From the NCBI GenBank assembly GCA_017650305.1, contig JAGCFD010000035.1, forward strand, positions 28,205 through 92,204: a stretch of DNA of 64,000 nucleotides, read 5' to 3'. This DNA is from Bacteroidales bacterium (GTDB taxonomy: Bacteria; Bacteroidota; Bacteroidia; Bacteroidales; WCHB1-69). Shown piece after piece: positions 25,549-34,412 of the stretch (position 1 is the stretch's first letter; every line of letters starts with the position of its first letter). The translations under genes and the position numbers were made by a program. The notes below the pieces were generated by a model that saw nothing but the letters and a program-made list of their open reading frames with translations, had not been told where the DNA came from and searched no databases.

Positions 25549-27306
25549 ATGCTAAGAACAACCTGTATCTTATTGATATCTATATTGTTGTGCTTCTCTT
25601 CCCTGATGGCACAAAATCCGAATAAAAACTTCCAGCCCAACAAAATGAAGATGGACCAGCTGCTGAACTCCATCAACACGATGTATGTGGATACGGTGGA
25701 TTTCGATCCGCTCGTCGACAAGGCCGTGGTGGAGATGCTCAAGGAACTGGATCCCCATACCGCCTTCATCCCCAAGAAGGATGTGGCCGCCATGAACGAA
25801 CCTCTTCAAGGCTCTTTCGATGGCATCGGCGTGACATTCCAGCTCATCAAAGACACGATCACCGTGATGGAGGTTATCATTGACGGCCCAGCCGAGAAAG
25901 TGGGTCTCATTGCTGGCGATAAGATCGTCCGTGTGGATGATACGGTCGCTTGTGGCGAGAAGATCACCAACGATTGGGTGCGCAAACATCTCCGCGGCAA
26001 GAAGGGGTCCAAGGTGAAAGTCGGCATTATCCGTGGCCGAAATCCTGAAATCCTCGACTTCACCATCACCCGCGGCGCCATCCCCATGTACAGCATCAAT
26101 GTGAGCTTCATGGTCAATGAGACTACGGGCTATGTTAAACTCGAACGCTTTGCTGCCACCTCCACCGACGAGCTCGTCAAAGCCATCAACAAACTCAAGG
26201 CCGAAGGTATGAAGGATCTCATCCTAGACCTCCGCGGCAACGGTGGCGGCTATCTGAACACTGCCTTCGAGATCTGCGACCAGTTCATCGCCGGTGTCAA
26301 GACCATCGTCTATACCGACAACTTCCGCAAGACAGGCGAGAAATTCACCTCTGGCAAGGCCGGCGTCTTTGAGGAGGGCAAACTGATCGTGCTGGTGGAT
26401 GAAAACTCCGCCTCTGCTTCCGAAATCACATCTGGATGTGTCCAAGACTGGGATCGCGGTCTTGTCATCGGTCGCCGTACCTTCGGCAAGGGCCTCGTCC
26501 AGAAACCTCTCAACCTGGCCGATGGTTCACAGGTGCGTCTCACCATCTCCCACTATTACACCCCCACGGGCCGCTGCATACAGAAGCCCTACGACGATGG
26601 CCTGGATTCCTATTTCAAGGATATTCAACAACGTGCCAACCATGGTGAGCTCTACACCGCCGACAGCATCAAGTTCCCCGATTCACTCAAATACAAAACC
26701 CCGCGCGGCAGAGTGGTCTATGGCGGCGGCGGCATCATGCCCGACATTTTCGTGCCCCTCGACACAACCCGCTATTCCACCCTCTATAATGAAATTGTCC
26801 GCAAAGGTATCTTCGGCTCCTATACCGCCGACTATCTCGAACAAAACAGAGAAAAACTCAAACGCCAATATCCTACATTCGAAGATTTTGAGAAGAATTA
26901 TGTCGTCTCAGACGCTCAATATGCCGAATTTATGGAGTTCGCTAAGAAAGAAGGCGTGAAAGACAGTGCCACTTTCAAATTCTCCACCTATGCTGAAGCA
27001 TTCCTCAAAACCAACAAGGAAAAACTCGATACACTCTTTACCTCTCCCCATTTTAGCACCTTGACCCTCGATACAATGTTCCAGAACTATGTAGATAAGA
27101 ATTATGGCGAGGCGATGCGCCTCCGTAATGAGGAACACGTCGCCGAATATGTCAAGGACTATATGCGCTTTGAGATCGCCCGTGGGCTCTATGGCTATGG
27201 AGAAGCCTACCGCATCTTCCTCGAAACTGACGATACTTTTAAGAAGGCAGTGGAGATTATGGGCGATAAGAAAATATTTAGACATTTCAAGGTAGATACT
27301 AAATAA
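25549..27306 (+). CDS. S41-family C-terminal-processing peptidase
   Basis: 585 residues. The signal peptide ends near SLMAQ. A PDZ domain (about 85-170) includes GSFDGIGVTFQLI and LIAGDKIVRVDD. The catalytic domain carries LDLRGNGGGYL, the nucleophile serine region ENSASASEITSG (about 285-296), and the lysine in FGKGLVQ about 25 residues later, giving the Ser-Lys dyad of CtpA/Prc enzymes. These periplasmic proteases trim C-termini and control murein hydrolases. A C-terminal helical extension (about 420-585) is typical of Bacteroidetes members. dnaG follows after 3 bases. Confidence 0.94.
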   Translation: MLRTTCILLISILLCFSSLMAQNPNKNFQPNKMKMDQLLNSINTMYVDTVDFDPLVDKAVVEMLKELDPHTAFIPKKDVAAMNEPLQGSFDGIGVTFQLIKDTITVMEVIIDGPAEKVGLIAGDKIVRVDDTVACGEKITNDWVRKHLRGKKGSKVKVGIIRGRNPEILDFTITRGAIPMYSINVSFMVNETTGYVKLERFAATSTDELVKAINKLKAEGMKDLILDLRGNGGGYLNTAFEICDQFIAGVKTIVYTDNFRKTGEKFTSGKAGVFEEGKLIVLVDENSASASEITSGCVQDWDRGLVIGRRTFGKGLVQKPLNLADGSQVRLTISHYYTPTGRCIQKPYDDGLDSYFKDIQQRANHGELYTADSIKFPDSLKYKTPRGRVVYGGGGIMPDIFVPLDTTRYSTLYNEIVRKGIFGSYTADYLEQNREKLKRQYPTFEDFEKNYVVSDAQYAEFMEFAKKEGVKDSATFKFSTYAEAFLKTNKEKLDTLFTSPHFSTLTLDTMFQNYVDKNYGEAMRLRNEEHVAEYVKDYMRFEIARGLYGYGEAYRIFLETDDTFKKAVEIMGDKKIFRHFKVDTK

Positions 27307-27309
27307 TCT

Positions 27310-29286
27310 ATGGCGAAAATTTCGCAGCGAACCATTGATGAAATCTATGCCTCCATGAAGATCGAGGAGGTGGTCGGTGACTTCGTCTCCCTGAAGAGAC
27401 AAGGCAGCGGCTTTGTGGGCATTTGCCCCTTTCACGATGATCGCAACCCTTCCATGCACGTTACTCCCCGCTTGGGCATCTATAAGTGCTTTGTCTGCGA
27501 CGCCAAGGGCAACGCTATCAACTTTTTGATGGAGCATGAGAAAATCACCTACCCTGAAGCACTCGAATATCTGGCCAAGAAATACAGCATCCCGATAGAA
27601 TATGAACGGAAAGAGACGGAAGAGGAACGAGAACAACGCACCGAAAGGGAAAGCCTCTATCTCGTCAACGCCTTTGCCGAGAAGTTCTTCATGGACCAGC
27701 TGCGCAATACTGAAGAGGGACAGCTGATGGGTATGTCCTACTTCAAGGAGCGCGGTTTCAAAGACAGTACCCTCGACCAGTTCCATCTCGGCTACTGCCC
27801 CGACAAGTGGGATGCCTTTACCTCGGAAGCGCTGAAACAAGGCTACCAAGAGGAGTTCTTGCTGAAACTCGGTCTCACACACAAGTCTTCCAATGGTAAA
27901 CTGTACGACTTCTATCGCGGGCGCGTCATCTTCCCTATCCATAATGTCTCCGGCAAGGTGATCGGCTTCGGCGGACGCGTTCTCAAGAAGGACGAGAAGA
28001 CGGCCAAATACTACAACTCCCCCGAGAACGAGATTTACCACAAGAGAGAAACGCTCTACGATATCTATCTGGCCAAGAAAGCCATCCGTGCCGCTGACAA
28101 TATCTATCTCGTGGAAGGCTACACCGATGTCATCTCCATGTTTGAGTCGGGTATTGAGAATGTCGTGGCCTCCTCCGGCACATCCCTGACCGAGGAGCAG
28201 ATCCATATCCTCTCCCGCCAAAGCAAGAATATCACGGTCCTCTATGATGGCGACAGAGCCGGCATCAAAGCCTCCCTGCGCGGTATCGACTTGCTGCTTA
28301 ACAAGGGAATGAATGTCAAGGTCTGCCTCCTGCCAGATGGCGAAGACCCGGACTCCTTCGCTAAAAAACACCGCGATAGCGAACTGAAGGAATACCTTGA
28401 GCAAAACACCACCGATTTTCTGATCTTTAAGGCACAGATCTTGTCGGAAGATGCAGGAAACGATCCTGTGAAACGTGCCGCGATGGTCAGCGATATGCTT
28501 AAATCCATCGCTGGTATCCAAGACAATATTGTTCGCGCTTTCTACGTGAAAGAGTGTTCCCGACTTTTCAACCTGCCCGAGGAGACACTTAATACCGAGC
28601 TCAAACGCGTGGTGTGGGCCAACATGCGCTCCGCCAAGAGCTCCCCGACCTCCCCTGAGCCGGCTCCCGATTACATCCCTCATATAACCATTACCGTTCC
28701 AAAACAGGAAGAGCCTCGTGGCGATAAACTCTATGAGTCTGAAAAGAATCTCCTCGTACTGATGCTTCAATATGGTTATTATGAGATATTCAAAGAACAA
28801 GAAGGTGAAAAGGTGCCTATCCGTATTGACCAATATATCTGCGATGAACTTTTTAACGATAATATTATTCTGAAAAGTCCAGTTGTGGCACGAACCTTTG
28901 ATGCCTACGTGAAGAGCGCTGAGGTCATCAAAGACCAGACTGCTGTCCAGAAAGCGCTGCTGATGAGCGAGGATTCGGAGGTACGCAATTTCGTGATTGA
29001 AAATCTGCCCACGGAGATTCCCACCGTGAGTCCCAACTGGGAAGATCGATACGACTTGCAGATCTTCTCTATGCATGATAATGTGACGGTCCTTCAGCAA
29101 GAAGTCCAGAATGTGCTGCTGAATCTCAAGTTCAGAGTGGTGGAGGAGACTATCGAATATATAGAGTCGCAACTGAAAGAGCCGGATTTGGAGGAAGCCG
29201 ACACGGAATTGCTTCTTGGCTATATGTGTGAACTCCTGCAAACCCGAAAGGCTATCACTACATTGTTAAACCGTACTGTGAGTTAA
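27310..29286 (+). CDS. dnaG: DNA primase
   Basis: 658 residues. The N-terminal CHC2 zinc ribbon is intact (CPFH near residue 39 and CFVC near 60). The catalytic core and Toprim domain show FYRGRVIFPIHNVSGKVIGFGGR, VEGYTDVISM with the acidic glutamate, and LYDGDRAGIKAS with the DxD. The C-terminal ~150 residues would bind the replicative helicase. It makes RNA primers for replication. It is tightly linked to the S41 protease upstream and the YitT gene downstream (5-base gap). Confidence 0.97.
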   Translation: MAKISQRTIDEIYASMKIEEVVGDFVSLKRQGSGFVGICPFHDDRNPSMHVTPRLGIYKCFVCDAKGNAINFLMEHEKITYPEALEYLAKKYSIPIEYERKETEEEREQRTERESLYLVNAFAEKFFMDQLRNTEEGQLMGMSYFKERGFKDSTLDQFHLGYCPDKWDAFTSEALKQGYQEEFLLKLGLTHKSSNGKLYDFYRGRVIFPIHNVSGKVIGFGGRVLKKDEKTAKYYNSPENEIYHKRETLYDIYLAKKAIRAADNIYLVEGYTDVISMFESGIENVVASSGTSLTEEQIHILSRQSKNITVLYDGDRAGIKASLRGIDLLLNKGMNVKVCLLPDGEDPDSFAKKHRDSELKEYLEQNTTDFLIFKAQILSEDAGNDPVKRAAMVSDMLKSIAGIQDNIVRAFYVKECSRLFNLPEETLNTELKRVVWANMRSAKSSPTSPEPAPDYIPHITITVPKQEEPRGDKLYESEKNLLVLMLQYGYYEIFKEQEGEKVPIRIDQYICDELFNDNIILKSPVVARTFDAYVKSAEVIKDQTAVQKALLMSEDSEVRNFVIENLPTEIPTVSPNWEDRYDLQIFSMHDNVTVLQQEVQNVLLNLKFRVVEETIEYIESQLKEPDLEEADTELLLGYMCELLQTRKAITTLLNRTVS

Positions 29287-29291
29287 TATTT

Positions 29292-30221
29292 ATGAAACTG
29301 AAAGTGGATTTGAAAAACATCAATTGGAAGGAAACCCTGAAGACCTATCTGCTTATTGTCTTGGGCACGTTCATCATGTCCGTTGGTTTTGTGGTCTTCA
29401 TCTCCCCGTTGAAACTTGCTCCGGGAGGTGTCTATGGTATCGCTATTATCTTGCACCATGTCTTTAATTTCCCCATCGGTCTTTCTGGTATATGCCTGGA
29501 CCTTCCTCTACTGCTGATAGGAACGCTGTGGCTTGGGCCGAGATTTGGTGTTAAGACATTGGTAGGCGTCATTACTCTTCCGGCATTCATCTCTTTATGG
29601 GAAAAAATATATGGATATGCCCCGCTTATTGCCATGGCAAGCGATCCCATGTCGCCAGACCCGTCCGCAACCTTCATCTTGGCACTCTTTGGCGGAGTCC
29701 TCATCGGTCTCGGACTCGGTTTGATCTTCAAGACCCGCGCTACCTCGGGTGGTACCGACATCATCGCCATGATCATCGGCAAATATGTGAAGCATATTCC
29801 CTTGGGCACCCTGCTCATAATCGTCGACTCTACCATCGTGCTCGCAGCCCTCGCTGTCTTCAAGGATTGGACCGTGCCCCTCTACTCATGGCTCGTCATC
29901 TATGTGACAGGCGTGGTTATGGACAAGGTCATCGCTGGATTCTCTTCCAACAAAGCCGTGCTCATCATCTCGGACCAGTACGAGGAGATTCGCCAACATA
30001 TCTTTGACGAACTTGACCGCGGCGGCACCTACCTCAATGGCGAAGGTATGTATAACCACGATGAGAAAAAGGTGATTTTCACATCTATCTCCCCGAAACA
30101 ATTACCGATATTGATACATTTTGTACATGAAATAGATCCTAAAGCCTTTATCTCCATTTTAGATGCGTCTGAGACCCTTGGAGATGGTTTTATGTCTTTG
30201 AAAGAGAAAGCTTTACAATAA
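29292..30221 (+). CDS. YitT-family membrane protein
   Basis: 309 residues. About five hydrophobic helices in the N-terminal two thirds contain the family marks TFIMSVGFVVFISPLKLAPGGVYGIAI and KTRATSGGTDIIAMIIGKY; the C-terminal ~90 residues form the soluble DUF2179 domain (RGGTYLNGEGMYNHDEKKVIFTSIS). Function is not established for the family. A paralogue lies at 62261-63127. It sits directly after dnaG. Confidence 0.92.
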   Translation: MKLKVDLKNINWKETLKTYLLIVLGTFIMSVGFVVFISPLKLAPGGVYGIAIILHHVFNFPIGLSGICLDLPLLLIGTLWLGPRFGVKTLVGVITLPAFISLWEKIYGYAPLIAMASDPMSPDPSATFILALFGGVLIGLGLGLIFKTRATSGGTDIIAMIIGKYVKHIPLGTLLIIVDSTIVLAALAVFKDWTVPLYSWLVIYVTGVVMDKVIAGFSSNKAVLIISDQYEEIRQHIFDELDRGGTYLNGEGMYNHDEKKVIFTSISPKQLPILIHFVHEIDPKAFISILDASETLGDGFMSLKEKALQ

Positions 30222-30225
30222 ATTA

Positions 30226-30525
30226 ATGATGAGAGAAAAAGTAATTCAAGTTCTGCAAGATATCTATGACCCTGAAATTCCAGTCAACGTCTGGGAGTTG
30301 GGTTTTATATACAAGTTGGAAGTGAATGACCATAACGATGTCTATATCTTGATGACATTGACAGCCCCTAACTGCCCGGTGGCAGAGTCACTCCCTATGG
30401 AGGTGCAGACCCGCGTGCAGATGATTCAAGGCGTGAATAAGGTGGTGGTGGACATCACATTCGATCCCCCCTGGGAGATGTCGATGATGTCGGATGCTGC
30501 CAAAATTGAACTGGGATTGTTTTAA
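30226..30525 (+). CDS. MIP18/SufT-like iron-sulfur assembly factor (DUF59)
   Basis: 99 residues, a single-domain MIP18-family protein. Visible: IYDPEIPVNVWELGFIY at the N-terminus, the TLTAPNCPVAE loop with the conserved cysteine, and FDPPWEMSMMSD near the C-terminus. Such proteins help insert iron-sulfur clusters into targets. The gene starts 4 bases after YitT and ends 20 bases before the convergent hydF stop; HydF and RimO, both iron-sulfur proteins, are next door. Confidence 0.92.
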   Translation: MMREKVIQVLQDIYDPEIPVNVWELGFIYKLEVNDHNDVYILMTLTAPNCPVAESLPMEVQTRVQMIQGVNKVVVDITFDPPWEMSMMSDAAKIELGLF

Positions 30526-30528
30526 GAC

Positions 30529-30560
30529 AGCTGTTAGCCATTGGCTATTGGCTGTTAGCT
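30529..30560. repeat. Four GCYAAYR heptamers across the hydF stop codon
   Basis: Read on the minus strand from 30559: GCTAACA, GCCAATA, GCCAATG, GCTAACA, then GC. The array encodes the last residues of HydF (ANSQ) and contains its TAG stop at 30545-30547. It fills the 3' junction between two convergent genes. Confidence 0.7.
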
Positions 30561-31744
30561 GAGAGTGGAGGTCGTTGGACAAATGGTTTGACGGCCCGGT
30601 CAAAGATGCCGTTGAGGTAGGCGATGGCCATGCCATAGTTGCTGACCGGGATTCCTCTCTCCACCGCCGGTTTCAGCCTGTTTATGAGTTGCCGATGCGT
30701 GATCATGCATCCGCCACACTGTATCACCATGGCGTATTGCTTGATGTCGGGGATGGCGTCTAAGCCAGCCACAAAATCAAAGTGCAACTGCTTTCCTGTA
30801 TGACGCTGGATCCAGGCCGGTAACTTGTGACGCCCGATGTCGTCGCATGAGGTGCGGTGCGTGCACGACTCCAACATGAGCACGCGGTCACCGTCCTGCA
30901 GTTGATCTATGTGCGGAGTGCCCTCCAAATAGTGGATAAAGTCGCCCTTGTGGTGCGCCAGCACAATGCTGAAACCCGTCAGCGGCACCTCCTCCGGCAC
31001 TAACGGCGCCACCCGGCTGAACATCTGACTGTCGGTGATGACTAACTTCGGCGCTTCGTGCGTGTCGAGATAACGCCTTAACAGGTCCTCTTTCAGCACT
31101 ACGGAGATGGCATCGTGGTCCAAGACGTCCCGAATCATCTGTACCTGCGGCAATATCAATCTCCCCTCAGGAGCTTCAGTGTCGATAGGGGTGACCAACA
31201 CAACGGTGTCGCCTTCCCCAATAAGATCACCCAACAACGAATGCGAGATGTATGCCGATGGCGGCATGATCTTGATCATCTCCTCTATCATGCGGTCAAT
31301 GCCTTCGAGCGTCTTGGCACTTACATCGCAGACTGGAAAGGGCAACGCTGGCAGCGGTGCGGCAATGGTGTCGCATTTGTTGTTGACTACTAAATAGGGG
31401 ATGGCATACTCCTCAAATTGCTTGACGAGCTTCTCCTCCGGCTCGCCAAAGTCGCGGTTTGTGATGACTAACAACGCCAAGTCAATCTGCTTCAAGACTT
31501 CCAGGCTCTTCTGGATGCGCTTTTGGCCAACCTCACCCACATCATCGATGCCGGCCGTGTCAATGAGAACCACCGGCCCGATGCCAAAAATCTCGATGGA
31601 CTTCTTGACGGGGTCTGTGGTGGTGCCCGCCATCGAGTCCACAATGGCAAGGTCCTGTCCTACAATGGCATTGATCAACGAACTCTTGCCGTTGTTGCGC
31701 CGGCCAAAGATGCCGATGTGCGGTTTGTTTTCTCTTCCTTTCAT
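30545..31744 (-). CDS. hydF: [FeFe]-hydrogenase H-cluster maturation GTPase HydF
   Basis: 399 residues. The GTPase domain comes first: IGIFGRRNNGKSSLINAI (P-loop), GTTTDPVKKS, DTAGIDD and NNKCD. The C-terminal part has the HydF cluster ligands: a CTH motif in LESCTHRTSC (near 300) and CGGC about 55 residues later (QCGGCMITHRQL). HydF is the scaffold on which HydE and HydG build the di-iron subcluster before transfer to the hydrogenase. It overlaps rimO by four bases (ATGA). HydE, HydG and the hydrogenase are not in the window. The last codons lie in a heptamer repeat. Confidence 0.95.
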   Translation of the reverse strand: MKGRENKPHIGIFGRRNNGKSSLINAIVGQDLAIVDSMAGTTTDPVKKSIEIFGIGPVVLIDTAGIDDVGEVGQKRIQKSLEVLKQIDLALLVITNRDFGEPEEKLVKQFEEYAIPYLVVNNKCDTIAAPLPALPFPVCDVSAKTLEGIDRMIEEMIKIMPPSAYISHSLLGDLIGEGDTVVLVTPIDTEAPEGRLILPQVQMIRDVLDHDAISVVLKEDLLRRYLDTHEAPKLVITDSQMFSRVAPLVPEEVPLTGFSIVLAHHKGDFIHYLEGTPHIDQLQDGDRVLMLESCTHRTSCDDIGRHKLPAWIQRHTGKQLHFDFVAGLDAIPDIKQYAMVIQCGGCMITHRQLINRLKPAVERGIPVSNYGMAIAYLNGIFDRAVKPFVQRPPLSANSQ

Positions 31745-33018
31745 GCTTCAACAGTGCCAAAAAGATCGTATGGGGCAGCCTCCGTGATCTTCACTTGGTA
31801 AAACCCTCCAATCGTTAATGGATGCTCTTTGGTGATAAACACCAGGTTGTCCACATCCGGCGAGTCAAACTCGGTGCGGCCCACGTAGAAGTCTTCTTCT
31901 TCAGCATCCACGATGACTTTTAACGTCTGTCCCACCTTTTCTTCGTTAAAGGCTAAGGAGATCTCCTCCTGCAACTTCATGATGTCGTTGTATCGCTTGG
32001 TTTTGACAGACTTCTTGATGGGGTCGCCCAACTCGTAGGCAGGCGTGTGCTCCTCCTGAGAATAGGTGAAAGCCCCCAATCGCTCAAAACGCGCCTTGCG
32101 AATGAAATCCAGCAACTCCTTGTGTTGCTCGTGCGTCTCTCCGGGATAACCAGTGATGAGCGTGGTTCGTAACGCAATGCCCGGCACCCGGTCCCTAATG
32201 GTCTCTATCAGCTGGTGAATGTAACGCGAACTGCCCCCGCGCCGCATGCTCTTCAAGATCTCATCGCTGATGTGCTGTACCGGAATGTCCAAGTAATGGC
32301 AGAACTGCGGATATTTGTTCATCACATCCAGAATCTCAACAGGGAAGTTGAGCGGATAGGTGTAGTGCAAACGAATCCACTCGATGCCTTTGACCTGCGC
32401 CAAAGCCTCCATCAGTTTTGCCAACTCCTGCTTGCCCGTAAGGTCCACCCCGTAATAGGTGAGGTCCTGGGCAATCAGCATGATCTCCTTAACCCCTTGG
32501 TCTGCAAGCTTCTGCGCCTCCTCTACCACCATGGGAATAGGTTTGGATTCCTGCTTGCCACGGATGAGAGGGATGGAACAGTATGAACATTGATGGTCAC
32601 AACCCTCTGAAATCTTGAGGTAGGCATAATGGCGCGGAGTGGAAAGCAACCGGTCCGTGCTGCCCAACAACTGGAAATCTTCGGAGTTTAACATGTCCGC
32701 CAACTCGTCAAAGCTGTAGTAACCGTCCACCTCCGGGACCGAATCCAGCAACTCCGGCTTGAAACGCTTCACTAAGCATCCTACCACAAAGATCTTTTTG
32801 ACTTGACGGCGCTTCTTGCGCTCAACCTGGGCCAAGACTTCGTTGACCGACTCCTCACGAGCATCACCGATGAATCCGCACGTGTTGATGATGACCACAT
32901 CGGATTTTTCGGGACTTTCGTAAACTACCCGGTGACCCTGCTTCTGCAACTGCGAAGCAATGACCTCCGAATCCACTACGTTTTTTGAACAACCAAGCGT
33001 GATGATGTTGAATGTCAT
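31741..33018 (-). CDS. rimO: Ribosomal protein S12 methylthiotransferase RimO
   Basis: 425 residues. The N-terminal MTTase domain has the three cluster cysteines in ITLGCSKN, INTCGF and VVGCLVK. The radical-SAM domain has the CxxxCxxC motif GCDHQCSYCSIP, and a TRAM-like domain closes the protein (about 360-425). RimO adds a methylthio group to an aspartate of S12; the ITLGCSKN form distinguishes it from MiaB-type tRNA enzymes. It heads a two-gene run with hydF. Confidence 0.95.
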   Translation of the reverse strand: MTFNIITLGCSKNVVDSEVIASQLQKQGHRVVYESPEKSDVVIINTCGFIGDAREESVNEVLAQVERKKRRQVKKIFVVGCLVKRFKPELLDSVPEVDGYYSFDELADMLNSEDFQLLGSTDRLLSTPRHYAYLKISEGCDHQCSYCSIPLIRGKQESKPIPMVVEEAQKLADQGVKEIMLIAQDLTYYGVDLTGKQELAKLMEALAQVKGIEWIRLHYTYPLNFPVEILDVMNKYPQFCHYLDIPVQHISDEILKSMRRGGSSRYIHQLIETIRDRVPGIALRTTLITGYPGETHEQHKELLDFIRKARFERLGAFTYSQEEHTPAYELGDPIKKSVKTKRYNDIMKLQEEISLAFNEEKVGQTLKVIVDAEEEDFYVGRTEFDSPDVDNLVFITKEHPLTIGGFYQVKITEAAPYDLFGTVEA

Positions 33019-33044
33019 AATTGAAATACTTTCAAAACAAAGCG

Positions 33045-33052
33045 CAAAAATA
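33045..33052 (-). promoter_or_regulatory. -7 promoter element for rimO-hydF
   Basis: TATTTTTG on the minus strand, 26 bases before the rimO ATG. Confidence 0.55.
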
Positions 33053-33172
33053 ATAAAAATGCAGGATAGACAACCTCTCTGTTTGACAATAGAAGGCTGA
33101 GTTCTATGAATGATGAAAAACGCTTTTTTTGTAGCACAAGGCGTTAATGTGCTGAGATGCTTTATTTTTTTG

Positions 33173-33180
33173 TATTTTTG
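33173..33180 (+). promoter_or_regulatory. -7 promoter element before the glycosylation cassette
   Basis: TATTTTTG, followed by a ~95-base leader before the first ATG at 33282. No well-placed -33 element is seen. It is the only promoter I find ahead of the six same-strand genes. Confidence 0.5.
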
Positions 33181-33281
33181 CCTGCTAATAACTTTATCTG
33201 CGAATACTGTCGTTTTTACTGCAGCTCAAAGAAAGTTGGTCGGAGAATTTAACTTTTATAGTTCGTAAATATATAGCTGAT

Positions 33282-34412
33282 ATGCATTTTGATAGAATTA
33301 TTATAGGTGCGGGTCTTTATGGTTTGTATGCTGCTCTTTTTTGTGCAAAACGGAACCAGCACGTATTGGTTCTTGAATGTGAAGATGCAGCATTTAAACG
33401 GGCTACTTTTATAAATCAAGCCCGAGTGCACATGGGCTATCATTATCCTCGCAGTTTTAGCACGGCAATAAAATCTGCCGGATATTTTAATCGTTTTGTT
33501 CGGGATTATGGCTTTTGCATACTGACGAAGTTTGACCAGGTGTATGCCACAAGCTCCAATTTCTCTTGGAGTGACGCCAAGGAGTTTAAGAAATTTTGTG
33601 AAGCTGCCCATATCCGTTGCGACGAAGTGCCCCCTTCCCGCTATTTTCAGGATGGGTGCTGCGATGGCGCATTCCTGACGGAAGAATATACCTATGACGC
33701 ACAGATATTGAAAAGTTATTTTCTGGAACAATTAAAGCAGTATCCTAACGTGGTCATCTCCTATGGCTCCCGCATTACCAATCTGGCCAAACTGTCACAA
33801 ACCTTTCAGCTGGAAGTTGAAATGAAGGACGGCAGACAGATCGTTGAGGCCCCCTTTGTCCTGAATGCAACGTATGCGTCAATAAACCAAATCCAGAATT
33901 TTCTCGGATATGAGATGTTCAAAATCAAATATGAACTTTGTGAGATAATACTGTGCGATGTGAACGAAAAACTCAAAGGCGTAGGCCTGACGGTCATGGA
34001 TGGTCCCTTTTTCTCGATTATGCCTTTCGGGAAGACCGGATACCATTCGTTGACATCTGTGACCTTTACTCCGCATATGGCTTGTAAGGAATCCCTTCCC
34101 AGATTCGATTGCCAGGAGCGTAGCGGAGGATTCTGCTCGCCCTTGCAATTGGGAAACTGTAACGACTGCCCGGCAAAACCGGAATCCGCATGGCCTTATA
34201 TGAGTCATCTCGCCCGAAAGTATATGAGAGAAGACTTCGCTTTTGAGTTCAACAGCACGCTCTTTTCTATGAAACCCATTTTGTTGGCCTCTGAAATTGA
34301 CGACAGCAGGCCAACGGTTGTCCGTGTCTTTTCTCAGGAGCCGACCTTCGTCAGCGTTCTTTCCGGAAAAATTAACACTGTTTATGATCTTGATGAAATA
34401 TTAAGCAAATGA
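33282..34412 (+). CDS. FAD-dependent oxidoreductase of a glycan locus
   Basis: 376 residues. The N-terminal dinucleotide-binding motif IIIGAGLYGLYAALFCAKR (GxGxxG) followed by LVLECE marks a DAO-like flavoprotein. It lacks a signal peptide. A four-cysteine cluster, C277, C285, C293 and C296 (pattern C-x7-C-x7-C-x2-C), is unusual for simple DAO enzymes and could bind a metal. The C-terminus (DDSRPTVVRVFSQEPTFVSVLSGKINTVYDLDEI) resembles flavoproteins found in surface-polysaccharide clusters. It overlaps the next gene by four bases (ATGA). Likely role: oxidising a sugar or an amino-acid substituent for the locus; the substrate is unknown. Confidence 0.75.
   Translation: MHFDRIIIGAGLYGLYAALFCAKRNQHVLVLECEDAAFKRATFINQARVHMGYHYPRSFSTAIKSAGYFNRFVRDYGFCILTKFDQVYATSSNFSWSDAKEFKKFCEAAHIRCDEVPPSRYFQDGCCDGAFLTEEYTYDAQILKSYFLEQLKQYPNVVISYGSRITNLAKLSQTFQLEVEMKDGRQIVEAPFVLNATYASINQIQNFLGYEMFKIKYELCEIILCDVNEKLKGVGLTVMDGPFFSIMPFGKTGYHSLTSVTFTPHMACKESLPRFDCQERSGGFCSPLQLGNCNDCPAKPESAWPYMSHLARKYMREDFAFEFNSTLFSMKPILLASEIDDSRPTVVRVFSQEPTFVSVLSGKINTVYDLDEILSK

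Noticed and set aside
26908-29241. 777-codon open frame on the minus strand opposite dnaG
   Set aside because: It is antisense to clear dnaG and protease coding sequence, matches no family and reflects codon bias of the real genes.
33133-33153. Hairpin AGCACA/TGTGCT as a terminator before the cassette
   Set aside because: Six-base stem with a 9-base loop, and a promoter element follows at once; too weak to call.
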